From: Buchnera aphidicola (Periphyllus koelreuteriae)
GTDB lineage: Bacteria; Pseudomonadota; Gammaproteobacteria; Enterobacterales; Enterobacteriaceae
NCBI RefSeq assembly: GCF_039360445.1
Contig: NZ_CP134981.1
Span: 431,915 to 446,603 of the forward strand
Length of the DNA: 14,689 bases
Direction of reading: 5' to 3'
In this document: one piece after another, positions 1 to 6,817 of the stretch
How positions within the stretch are numbered: position 1 is the stretch's first letter
How the letters are laid out: each line of letters begins with the position of its first letter
Notes under the pieces: generated by a model
Told to the model about the DNA's origin: nothing
Database searches by the model: none
What the model saw: the letters and a program-made list of their open reading frames with translations, nothing else
Made by a program: the position numbers and the translations under genes

Positions 1-4
1 AAAA

Positions 5-25
5 ATATATATATATATATATATA
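5..25. repeat. (AT)n dinucleotide microsatellite
   Basis: About ten uninterrupted AT units, flanked by short A and T runs. It lies downstream of rpmE (minus strand), in what would be the 3' untranslated region of that gene. It is a probable slippage-prone length polymorphism. No function is implied. Confidence 0.9.
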
Positions 26-76
26 AAAATTTTTTTATATTTTTCTTATTATTTTTTTATATGAAATTATTTTTTT

Positions 77-277
77 TTAAAAATTAAATCTTTTATTAAA
101 TAATTCAACCCTCCCTCCAGTATCAACTATTCTTTGTTTTCCAGTATAAAAAGGATGGCATTTTGAACATATATCTAAATTAATATTTTTAGATAATGTA
201 CTAAAAAAATTAATTTTGTTACCACAAGAACATATTGCATATTGAGAAAAATATTTAGGATGAATTTTTTTCTTCAT
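77..277 (-). CDS. rpmE: 50S ribosomal protein L31 (zinc-binding type)
   Basis: Structural protein of the large ribosomal subunit that bridges towards the 30S head. The 66-residue product follows the E. coli protein of about 70 residues along its whole length, including the MKKxIHPKY start, the CSKCHPF(F/Y)TGKQR core and the GGRVxxFNKRFN end. All four zinc-ligand cysteines of the C+ type are present (Cys16, Cys18, Cys37, Cys40), so this is the zinc form and not the zinc-free paralog. The last few C-terminal residues are missing compared with E. coli, which is harmless trimming. The ribosome-binding site is weak (AAGAAT-like, A-rich). The gene is divergent from hslV, with about 200 bases between them. 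In E. coli rpmE lies a few genes from hslV, so the adjacency is ancestral synteny with the intervening genes deleted. Confidence 0.97.
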   Translation of the reverse strand: MKKKIHPKYFSQYAICSCGNKINFFSTLSKNINLDICSKCHPFYTGKQRIVDTGGRVELFNKRFNF

Positions 278-481
278 AATAATTCTTATTAATTAATAAA
301 TATTAATTAATATAATATATTAAATAAAAAAAATAAATATTTATTTTTTAATATATAAAAATAAAAAAAACAATATAATATGATTATTTAAAAAATTTTA
401 TTAAACATTAAAAAAATTCTATATTATTATAAAATAAATAAAACTTATAAAAATTTTTATTAAAAATAAAAAAGATAAAAA
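278..481. other. Divergent rpmE/hslV spacer with a 12-bp inverted repeat
   Basis: This A/T-only stretch must hold the start signals for both rpmE (minus) and hslV (plus). The only ordered structure I see is a perfect 12-bp inverted repeat with a 2-base centre at 287-312 (TATTAATTAATA, aa, TATTAATTAATA), just upstream of rpmE. No convincing sigma-70 pair and no sigma-32 pair (CTTGAA with CCCCAT) can be recognised for the heat-shock genes hslVU. The repeat could be an operator, an RNA hairpin in the rpmE leader, or chance in a two-letter sequence. Confidence 0.4.
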
Positions 482-1012
482 ATGACAACTATATTAAGTA
501 TAAGAAATAAAAATACAGTAGTAATGGGTGGAGATGGACAGGCTACATTAGGTCATACTATTATGAAAAGTAATGTTAAAAAAGTAAGAACATTATATAA
601 AAAAAAAGTCCTTGCAGGATTTGCAGGAAGCACATCTGATGCATTTACTTTATTTGAATTATTTGAAAAAAAACTATCTATATATCAAGGACAACTAAAA
701 AGAGCAGCTATAGAATTAGCAAAAGATTGGAGAAATAATAGAATTTTAAGAAAACTTGAAGCATTATTAGCGGTTGCAGATAAAAAAAATTCTTTAATCG
801 TTACAGGAAATGGAGATGTTATTGAACCTGAAAATAATATCATTGCTATAGGATCAGGTGGGTGCTATGCTCAAGCTTCTGCTTATGCATTATTAAATAA
901 TACAAATCTTAAAGTATTAAATATTGTTAAAAAATCATTAACAATTGCTGCAAATATTTGTATATATACAAATCACTCTTTTACTATAAAAAAACTGTCA
1001 ATAAAAAATTAA
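482..1012 (+). CDS. hslV: ATP-dependent protease peptidase subunit HslV (ClpQ)
   Basis: Proteolytic core of the HslUV (ClpYQ) protease, a cytosolic double hexamer that degrades misfolded and regulatory proteins delivered by HslU. The 176-residue length is identical to E. coli. The N-terminus is MTT, so after Met removal the threonine nucleophile Thr1 is exposed. Counting from it, Asp17 (in GGDGQA) and Lys33 (in NVKK) are in place, as are the GFAGST segment and the GSGG loop that carries the family's active-site serine. All this argues for an active peptidase. The usual proline after GSGG is cysteine here. The A-rich ribosome-binding site has no GG. The hslV stop codon overlaps the Shine-Dalgarno of hslU 14 bases upstream of its start, so the two genes form a tight, probably translationally coupled operon. 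Several A runs of up to nine bases occur inside the gene. Confidence 0.98.
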   Translation: MTTILSIRNKNTVVMGGDGQATLGHTIMKSNVKKVRTLYKKKVLAGFAGSTSDAFTLFELFEKKLSIYQGQLKRAAIELAKDWRNNRILRKLEALLAVADKKNSLIVTGNGDVIEPENNIIAIGSGGCYAQASAYALLNNTNLKVLNIVKKSLTIAANICIYTNHSFTIKKLSIKN

Positions 1013-1026
1013 GGAACAAAAAAATA

Positions 1027-2358
1027 ATGCCTGACATGACTCCTAAAAAAATAGTTAAAGAATTGAATAAATTTATTATTGGTCAAAAAGAAGCAAAAAA
1101 AGCAGTAGCAATAGCTTTAAGAAATAGATGGAGAAGAATGCAAGTAAACAATAATTTAAAAAATGAAATTACCCCTAAAAATATTCTTATGATTGGACCA
1201 ACTGGAATTGGAAAAACTGAAATTGCTAAAAGATTAGCAAAATTATCAAACGCTCCATTTATTAAAGTTGAAGCTACAAAATTTACTGAAGTAGGATATG
1301 TTGGGAAAGAAGTAGATTCGATTATAAGAGATTTAACAGACATTTCAATAAAAATGATTAGAATACAAAATATTAAAAATAATAAAAAAAAAGTTAAAAA
1401 ATTAGCTGAAGAAAGAATTTTAGATGTTTTAATTCCTGGAATAAAAAAAAAATTAGAAAAAGATAAAAATAATGAACGATCATTAAAAATAATAAATAAA
1501 TTTAAAAAAGATTTAAGAGAAGGAAAACTAGATGAAAAAGAAATTGAAATTAATATTCTTGGATCACCAATGGGAATAGAAATTATGGCACCTCCAGGAA
1601 TGGAAGAATTAACTAATCAACTACAATCATTATTTCAAAATTTAGGTGGACCAAAAAAAAAAATTAGAAAATTAAAAATAAAAGAAGCAATGACTATATT
1701 AATAGAAGAAGAAGCATCAAAATTAGTTAATCCTGAAAAATTAAAAAAAGAAGCAATTAATGCAGTAGAACAAAATGGAATAGTTTTTATTGATGAAATA
1801 GATAAAATTTGTAAAGGAAATAATTCATCTGGACCTGATGTATCAAGAGAAGGAGTTCAAAGAGATCTTTTACCACTAGTAGAAGGATGCACAGTGTCTA
1901 CGAAACACGGAACAGTTAAAACTGATCATATTTTATTTATTACATCTGGAGCTTTTCAAATATCATCTCCTTCAGATTTAATTCCAGAATTACAAGGAAG
2001 ATTACCTATTCGAGTTGAATTAAAAGCATTAACTATAGATGATTTTGAAAAAATTTTAACTGAACCAAAAGCTTCAATAACTATGCAATACAAAGCATTA
2101 ATGAACACTGAAAATATTAAAATAAATTTTACAAAAAAAGGAATAAGAAAAATAGCTGAAATATCTTGGAAAATAAATGAAAATATGGAAAATATTGGAG
2201 CAAGAAGATTATATACTATTTTAGAAAAATTAATGGAAGATATTTCTTTTAATTCTAATGAAAATATTGGAAAAAATATTTGTATTAATTCAAATTATGT
2301 AAAAAAACATTTAAATAAATTAATATCTAAAGAAGATTTAAATAAATTCATATTATAA
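1027..2358 (+). CDS. hslU: ATP-dependent protease ATPase subunit HslU (ClpY)
   Basis: AAA+ unfoldase that recognises, unfolds and threads substrates into HslV. From the ATG at 1027 the protein has 443 residues, exactly the E. coli length. An in-frame ATG at 958 would add 23 residues read from within hslV, so it is rejected. The chosen start has AAGGA at 1011-1015 with an 11-base spacer. Visible motifs are Walker A GPTGIGKT (57-64), pore loop GYVG (90-93), an intermediate domain with [14 protein letters not shown], Walker B VFIDEIDK near residue 250, GRLPIRVEL, and the ENIGARRL sensor-2 segment. The C-terminus is KFIL, matching the tail that docks into HslV pockets. The I-domain is lysine-rich compared with E. 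coli, as expected from AT drift. The gene contains an A11 run at 1653-1663. It is followed by an AT-only stem-loop and T-tract. Confidence 0.98.
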   Translation: MPDMTPKKIVKELNKFIIGQKEAKKAVAIALRNRWRRMQVNNNLKNEITPKNILMIGPTGIGKTEIAKRLAKLSNAPFIKVEATKFTEVGYVGKEVDSIIRDLTDISIKMIRIQNIKNNKKKVKKLAEERILDVLIPGIKKKLEKDKNNERSLKIINKFKKDLREGKLDEKEIEINILGSPMGIEIMAPPGMEELTNQLQSLFQNLGGPKKKIRKLKIKEAMTILIEEEASKLVNPEKLKKEAINAVEQNGIVFIDEIDKICKGNNSSGPDVSREGVQRDLLPLVEGCTVSTKHGTVKTDHILFITSGAFQISSPSDLIPELQGRLPIRVELKALTIDDFEKILTEPKASITMQYKALMNTENIKINFTKKGIRKIAEISWKINENMENIGARRLYTILEKLMEDISFNSNENIGKNICINSNYVKKHLNKLISKEDLNKFIL

Positions 2359-2611
2359 TTTATTTAAAAAATATATTCAAATAAAAATTAAAAAAATATA
2401 TTTTATAACTATTTTAATAATATTAATATATAAATAAAATTATATATTAATATTTAAAAAATTTTTTTTAAATACATATTATTTAAAAAAACAAATTAAA
2501 AATATAATTTATTTATTAAAAAATCAATAATTTAATAATAATTAATAATAAAAAAAAATAAATAAATAAATAATTAAAAATTTATAAAATATTTTTTTAA
2601 TAAGGATATAT
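2359..2611. other. Long A/T-only spacer between hslU and fpr
   Basis: About 250 bases with almost no G or C, and no open frame of any size on either strand. It carries the stem-loop and T-tract listed separately at 2419-2469, then short AAAT repeats around 2558-2575, and ends in the fpr ribosome-binding site AAGGA (2602-2606). I recall that some Buchnera chromosomes carry ibpA (small heat-shock protein) between hslU and fpr. No recognisable remnant of it is left here. Confidence 0.6.
2419..2469 (+). terminator. AT-only stem-loop plus T8 downstream of hslU
   Basis: There is a perfect 15-bp inverted repeat, 2419-2433 with 2440-2454, and a 6-base loop. Eight T residues (2462-2469) start seven bases after the stem. 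The place, 60 bases after the hslU stop, and the shape suit an intrinsic terminator or a 3'-end stabilising hairpin for the hslVU transcript. There are no G-C pairs, so it would be thermodynamically weak. In a two-letter sequence such stems can arise by chance. Confidence 0.4.
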
Positions 2612-3361
2612 ATGACCAAATGGGTTGAAGCAAAAATTAAAAAAATTATATATTGGAAAAAAAATTTATTAAAAATTTTATTAAAAGCAAAAATAAATAA
2701 ATTTATTGCTGGTCAATTTTCTAAAATTTTAATTAAAAAAAATAATCAAAAAAAAATACAAAGAGCTTATTCGTTTGTAAATCCTCCAAAAAAAAAAATA
2801 ATAAAATTTTATATTACTCTTGTAAAAAAAGGAAAAATGAGTAAAGAAATTATACTTTTAAAAAAAAATGATAAAATTTTTATTTCAAAAAATTCTTTTG
2901 GATTTTTTACTTTAAAAGAAATTCCATCATCAAAAAATTTATGGATGTTTTCAACAGGAACAGCTATTGGTCCTTTTTTATCTATTTTACAAGAAAAAAA
3001 AGATATTAAAAAATTTAAACAAATAATTTTAATTCATTCTGTTCGTTATTTTTCAGATTTAAAATATTTAAATTTAATAAAAAAAATTAAAAAAAAATAT
3101 AAAAAAAAATTAATAATTAAAATAACAATAACTAGAGAAAAAATAAAAAAATTTTTATATGGAAGAATAACCAAATTATTTTTAAATAAAACTATTGAAA
3201 AAATAACAAAAATTCATATGACCAAAGAAAATTCTCATGTAATGTTATGCGGAAATCCTTTTATGGTCAAAGAAATGTTTTATATTTTAATTAATAAAAA
3301 AAAAATGACTAAAAATCTTAGAAGAAAACCAGGAAATATAACAAGAGAAAATTATTGGTAA
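2612..3361 (+). CDS. fpr: Ferredoxin/flavodoxin--NADP+ reductase
   Basis: FAD enzyme that moves electrons between NADPH and ferredoxin or flavodoxin, feeding Fe-S assembly and radical or reductive enzymes. The 249-residue protein is collinear with E. coli Fpr (248). FAD-binding RAYS is at 51-54, the nucleotide-site TGTAIGP at 115-121 and MLCGNP at 211-216. The C-terminal aromatic pair Tyr248-Trp249, which stacks on the flavin, is intact. Arg145, Arg175 and Arg185 correspond to the E. coli arginines that hold the NADP 2'-phosphate, so NADPH specificity looks preserved, in contrast to IlvC in this window. The start is backed by AAGGA at 2602-2606 with a 5-base spacer. An A11 tract lies at 2788-2798. 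The gene is monocistronic and convergent with the orphan gene, with a GC-containing hairpin between them. Confidence 0.97.
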   Translation: MTKWVEAKIKKIIYWKKNLLKILLKAKINKFIAGQFSKILIKKNNQKKIQRAYSFVNPPKKKIIKFYITLVKKGKMSKEIILLKKNDKIFISKNSFGFFTLKEIPSSKNLWMFSTGTAIGPFLSILQEKKDIKKFKQIILIHSVRYFSDLKYLNLIKKIKKKYKKKLIIKITITREKIKKFLYGRITKLFLNKTIEKITKIHMTKENSHVMLCGNPFMVKEMFYILINKKKMTKNLRRKPGNITRENYW

Positions 3362-3379
3362 TTTTAAAAAAATATATTA

Positions 3380-3421
3380 TAAACAGAGTACAAATAAATT
3401 ATAAAATATGTACTCTGTTTA
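3380..3421 (+). terminator. GC-bearing hairpin between convergent fpr and the orphan gene
   Basis: Perfect 13-bp inverted repeat, 3380-3392 with 3409-3421 (arm TAAACAGAGTACA), with a 16-base loop. Four of the pairs are G-C, in a spacer that otherwise has practically no G or C. Chance alone therefore explains it poorly. It starts 19 bases after the fpr stop and sits 64 bases from the end of the opposing gene. The simplest reading is a terminator or 3'-end hairpin for fpr that may also serve the opposite strand. The T-tract after the stem is short and interrupted, so Rho-independent release is not certain. Confidence 0.65.
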
Positions 3422-3484
3422 AATTTATAAAAAAAATATATAAAATTTATTTAATTTAAATTTTTATAATATTTAATTAAAAAT

Positions 3485-4531
3485 TTATTTAACAAAATAT
3501 GCGTATTTTACATCTGGAGCTTTATCTTTATATAAAATACATTTTGCTCGAAGACCAAAAGTATTATAAAATTCATTTGAATCATATTTTATTTGAGCTA
3601 AATCAGATAAATAAACTACAACTAATTGAATATTTCCATCTGGTAATTTATCTATTAAATAATTAATATGAGAATGAATTGGAGAAAAATTCATAATATT
3701 TGGAGTTCTTCTTAAAAAAGCACGACGCGCTTCAATTAAAATATCACTATTAGAATAATTAGAAATTAATTGTCTATCTTCTAAATTTGGAAAAAAATTT
3801 TCTAAATTTTTTAAAATATCTTCTTTAGAATTTTTATATAATGAAAATGAATTAAATTGAAAAGAAGTAGTTGGATCTTCAATATCAAAATATTCACTTA
3901 AATTAGAAGTTTTTCTAAGTTTATAAAAATCTTTTTGAAAACTAGATAATAAATCAATATTTTCTTGAGAATGAGCAACTCGTGTTAAAACTTTCCAAGT
4001 AATATGTTTAGAATCTATATCAACTCCATCACTATCTGATTCTTGATCTACTATTTCAGACATTTCAGATAAACTATCTTTAATATGATCTAAATAATAT
4101 TGATTACAATGATCATCTTCATCTATTTCAGAATCAATTAAATTAACATTATTAGAACTGTTTTCGTTACTATTTACATTACTATTTGATAATTCAATAT
4201 TTTTTTTAGAAATAATATTTTTTGATTGTTTATTTAATTCTTGAAATTGTTGCTTTAAACAAGAAATATTTTTTAAAATATTATTATTGTAATATTTTTT
4301 TTTTATATTTTTATTATTTATAGAAAAATCAACAGAACTTTTTAAAAAATTATTTTCTATTTTTTTTTTTAAATATTTTAAAAATAAATTATTTATTTTT
4401 GAATTATTTATAGATTTTTTTTTTAATAAAGAATTTTTATTTAAATTATAATTATTTTTTATTGAATTTAATTTTAAACTACTCTGTAAATTTATATAAT
4501 TTGTTTTTTTTAGATTAAAAATAGATATCAT
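3485..4531 (-). CDS. Unrecognised 348-residue protein, possible Buchnera-lineage orphan
   Basis: I do not recognise a family. Residues 1-130 are basic and low in complexity (Asn, Lys, Ser and Ile rich). Residues 131-175 are strongly acidic, with runs such as DSEIDEDD and DQESDSDGVDID. Residues 176-348 look like a folded domain: helical segments, an EARRAFLRR basic patch (267-275), and a hydrophobic strand LVVVYLSD (303-310). The end is aromatic and basic. There are no transmembrane segments and no signal peptide. The start is well supported, with AAAGGAAG at 4537-4544 and a 5-base spacer, the best ribosome-binding site in the window. Part of the C-terminal domain uses unusually GC-rich codons (3720-3730). 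The gene is convergent with fpr and divergent from rsmJ. Buchnera has a few lineage-specific genes known as yba1-yba4, and I suspect this is one of them (yba3/yba4 type). That is recall by position, not homology, so no symbol is given. Confidence 0.8.
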   Translation of the reverse strand: MISIFNLKKTNYINLQSSLKLNSIKNNYNLNKNSLLKKKSINNSKINNLFLKYLKKKIENNFLKSSVDFSINNKNIKKKYYNNNILKNISCLKQQFQELNKQSKNIISKKNIELSNSNVNSNENSSNNVNLIDSEIDEDDHCNQYYLDHIKDSLSEMSEIVDQESDSDGVDIDSKHITWKVLTRVAHSQENIDLLSSFQKDFYKLRKTSNLSEYFDIEDPTTSFQFNSFSLYKNSKEDILKNLENFFPNLEDRQLISNYSNSDILIEARRAFLRRTPNIMNFSPIHSHINYLIDKLPDGNIQLVVVYLSDLAQIKYDSNEFYNTFGLRAKCILYKDKAPDVKYAYFVK

Positions 4532-4813
4532 ATTAACTTCCTTTATGTTTTTGTTTTAAAAAATAATTTTTTGTTAAAATATAAAAAAATATTAATAAAA
4601 CAAATTTTAAATAAATTTATAAAAAAAAATAAAAATACTTATAAAAAATTTTGTTAAAAATATTTTTTTTAAAATTACTTAAAATAATTTATTTTAAAAA
4701 AAAAATTTAAAAAAAAATAAAAAAATTATTTATTGACTTTATTATATCATAATGATATTTTAAACAAAAAATAATAAAAAATTTTATTATAAATTAAATA
4801 ATTTAAAAAAAAT
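4532..4813. other. Divergent spacer between the orphan gene and rsmJ
   Basis: About 280 bases, A/T only except for the orphan gene's ribosome-binding site and a short promoter-like patch at 4733-4761. No open frame or RNA gene is visible. On the minus strand a weak TTGTTT (4598-4603), 16 bases from TATTTT (4576-4581), could drive the orphan gene, but many similar matches exist in such sequence. Confidence 0.5.
4733..4761 (+). promoter_or_regulatory. Candidate sigma-70 promoter for rsmJ with an internal palindrome
   Basis: TTGACT (4733-4738) is a near-consensus -35 and TATTTT (4756-4761) a weak -10 at 17 bases, helped by a TG at 4753-4754 (extended -10). The rsmJ start is about 50 bases further on. 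A perfect 7-bp dyad with a one-base centre (4744-4758, ATATCATAATGATAT) lies in the spacer and reaches into the -10, where an operator would be. TTGAC is one of the few G/C-containing words in the spacer. This is inferred from sequence only. Confidence 0.45.
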
Positions 4814-5485
4814 ATGATTTTTATAAATAATAATTATAAAATATTTTTATTAAAAAAAAATAATCAATTACAATTATGTAAAATAGATTTAAAAAAAAAA
4901 AAAAAAGAATTTTTATCAATTAATTTTTTATCAGGAACATATAATTTTAGAAGAAAATATAATAAAAATAAAGAATTAATTATAAAAGCAATGCGCATAA
5001 AATATAAAAAAAATATAACAATAATAGATTCTACAGCTGGTTTTGGAAAAGATTCGTTTGTATTAGCATCATTTGGATTTAAAGTATATATGATAGAGAA
5101 AAATATAATTATTTATAAATTATTAAATGATGGAATAAAAAGAGCATCAAAAAATAATAAAATTGGAAAATGGATTAAAAAAAATATGATTTTATTTAAT
5201 TCAGATAGTTTAAATTTTTTTAAAAAAAAAATAATAATACCAGATATAATATATATAGATCCAATGTTTAATAAAAAGAAATCTCAACCTAAAAAAGATA
5301 TGTTTTTATTAAGACAATTATTAAAAAATCAAAATAATGAAAAAAAATTATTAATTCCAGCAATAAAATTAGCAAAAAAAAAAGTTGTTGTTAAAAGATA
5401 TTTAAATCAAAAATATTTAAATAAAAAAAAACCAAATAATATTTTATATGGAAAAAAATATCGATTTGATATTTATTATAAATAA
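4814..5485 (+). CDS. rsmJ: 16S rRNA (guanine1516-N2)-methyltransferase RsmJ (YhiQ)
   Basis: Methylates G1516 of 16S rRNA with S-adenosylmethionine. The SAM-binding motif is DSTAGFGKDSFVLAS (72-86; DATAGLGRDAFVLAS in E. coli). The catalytic-type motif is DPMF (149-152). VVVKR (191-195) and a C-terminal RFDIY (217-221) also match YhiQ/RsmJ. The protein has 223 residues against about 250 in E. coli; the N-terminal part is shortened and barely conserved, whereas the Rossmann core is complete. No Shine-Dalgarno is visible before the ATG. A run of 16 A residues at 4891-4906 encodes lysines 27-31 and is a strong slippage site near the start. The gene is convergent with the transporter, with the two stop codons 13 bases apart. 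Confidence 0.93.
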   Translation: MIFINNNYKIFLLKKNNQLQLCKIDLKKKKKEFLSINFLSGTYNFRRKYNKNKELIIKAMRIKYKKNITIIDSTAGFGKDSFVLASFGFKVYMIEKNIIIYKLLNDGIKRASKNNKIGKWIKKNMILFNSDSLNFFKKKIIIPDIIYIDPMFNKKKSQPKKDMFLLRQLLKNQNNEKKLLIPAIKLAKKKVVVKRYLNQKYLNKKKPNNILYGKKYRFDIYYK

Positions 5486-5519
5486 TAAATTAATTTAATT
5501 AAATTTGAATTAATTTATT
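5484..5519. terminator. Stem-loop spanning the convergent stops of rsmJ and ynfM
   Basis: Perfect 12-bp inverted repeat, 5484-5495 with 5508-5519 (arm AATAAATTAATT), with a 12-base loop. It overlaps the stop codon of rsmJ (5483-5485) and contains that of the opposing transporter gene (5499-5501). As an inverted repeat between two convergent genes it could act for both transcripts. It is A/T only, so confidence is low. Confidence 0.35.
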
Positions 5520-6737
5520 TGATATATTAAATATAATATATAAACTTGAAAAAAGAATAAAATTTAAAATAAAAAACACTCCATTCCAACCCCAATAAAA
5601 CCAAAATATTCCAATAAAACTTCCAAATAAACTAGATCCTAAATAATAAAAAAAAAAATATAATGAAGAAATTTCTAATTTATATTTTTTTGTTAAAAGA
5701 CTAATCCAACTACTTGCAGTAGAATGAGCAATAAAAAAACCAATAGTAAAACAAATTAAACCTAACAATATTAAAATTAATTTATTAAAAAATGTAAGAA
5801 AAATACCAAAAATCATAATATATAATGCACAAATTAATATACTTTTTCTTCCATATTTCGTATATAAAATACTTGATTTTGGAGAAATATATACACCAAT
5901 TAAATATATAATAGATAAAAATGAAATAGATATTTGATTTAATAAAAATGGTTTCATAATTAATCTATAACTTATATAATTAAATAATGAAACAAAACAA
6001 CCCATAAATAAAAAACCAGATATAAATAAGATTCTACAAATTTTTATTTTAAAAGGTAATAAAAAATTCCTTACAATACATTTAAAATTTAAAGACGATG
6101 ATTTAAAATTTTTAGATTGAGGTAAATTTATAAAAGAAACGATAGAAAAAAATAAAGATGAACATCCTATAATAAAAAAAACCAAACGCCAAGAAAAAAA
6201 ACGAACAATAATATTACTAAATAATCTTCCAATAAATCCACCAATAGTATTTCCACTAATATATAAACCAATACAAAAAGGTAAAATTTTTACATCCATT
6301 TCTTCACTTAAATAAAGAATAGCAACAGATGTCACCCCACTCAAAGTAAAACCAATACACGCTCTCATAAATACTATTTCTAACCAAGTGTGAGAAAAAG
6401 AACATATAATTGTAAAAATTGATGAACAAAATAATGAACAAGATATAATTTTTCTTCTACCATAAATATGAGAAATAGGACTCATAAATAAAATTCCAAC
6501 TGCCATTGAAATAGTAGATATAGATAAAGCTAAACTACTTTGAGATGGAGTTAAAAAAAATTTCTTTGAAAAAATTGGTAAAATTGGTTGTATAGAATAA
6601 AGAATAGAAAAAGTAGAAAATCCAACTAAAAATAAAGATATAATAACTTTATAAAAATTTTTTGTCTTATATTTTATGCAATTGTTAGAGTATAAATTTT
6701 TTATATTCTTATTTTTTATTTTTTTTTTTATTAACAT
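5499..6737 (-). CDS. ynfM: Major facilitator superfamily transporter, YnfM type
   Basis: Inner-membrane carrier of the drug:H+ antiporter-like MFS branch with about 12 hydrophobic segments; the substrate is unknown. It is collinear with E. coli YnfM. Shared landmarks are (I/V)QPILP in helix 1, SLALSIST, the GRRK loop between helices 2 and 3, MRACIGFTLSG, LYLSEEM, GLYISGN(T/S)IGG, GCFVSLFNYISYRL, AHSTASSWI, and SSLYFFFYYLGSS near the end. I start at the ATG at 6737 (412 residues) because AAAGG (6746-6750) lies 8 bases upstream. The upstream in-frame TTG at 6770 has no ribosome-binding site. The cytosolic N-terminus is lysine- and asparagine-rich and carries an 11-base A run. The gene lies downstream of dapF on the same strand, about 80 bases away, and may be cotranscribed with it. 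Few transporters are kept in such genomes, so a role in exchange with the host is plausible but inferred. Confidence 0.92.
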   Translation of the reverse strand: MLIKKKIKNKNIKNLYSNNCIKYKTKNFYKVIISLFLVGFSTFSILYSIQPILPIFSKKFFLTPSQSSLALSISTISMAVGILFMSPISHIYGRRKIISCSLFCSSIFTIICSFSHTWLEIVFMRACIGFTLSGVTSVAILYLSEEMDVKILPFCIGLYISGNTIGGFIGRLFSNIIVRFFSWRLVFFIIGCSSLFFSIVSFINLPQSKNFKSSSLNFKCIVRNFLLPFKIKICRILFISGFLFMGCFVSLFNYISYRLIMKPFLLNQISISFLSIIYLIGVYISPKSSILYTKYGRKSILICALYIMIFGIFLTFFNKLILILLGLICFTIGFFIAHSTASSWISLLTKKYKLEISSLYFFFYYLGSSLFGSFIGIFWFYWGWNGVFFILNFILFSSLYIIFNISNKLIQI

Positions 6738-6817
6738 AAAATATACCTTTAGTTTTTTTTTTATTTTCAATAATATATTAATTAATTTTTTAAAAATAAA
6801 TATATTATTAAATAATA

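Noticed and set aside
278..481. Sigma-32 promoter for hslVU
   Set aside because: No match to the -35 or -10 heat-shock elements could be found in the A/T-only spacer.
958..1026. Longer N-terminus for hslU
   Set aside because: It overlaps the end of hslV in another frame. The ATG at 1027 has AAGGA and matches the E. coli start and length.
1083..1343. 86-residue open frame on the minus strand
   Set aside because: It lies wholly antisense to the conserved Walker A region of hslU and has no ribosome-binding site. It is a shadow of the real gene.
2359..2611. ibpA pseudogene
   Set aside because: No fragment resembling the alpha-crystallin domain can be seen in any frame.
6738..6770. TTG start 11 codons upstream for the YnfM-type transporter
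   Set aside because: There is no ribosome-binding site before the TTG, whereas the ATG at 6737 has AAAGG at a good distance.
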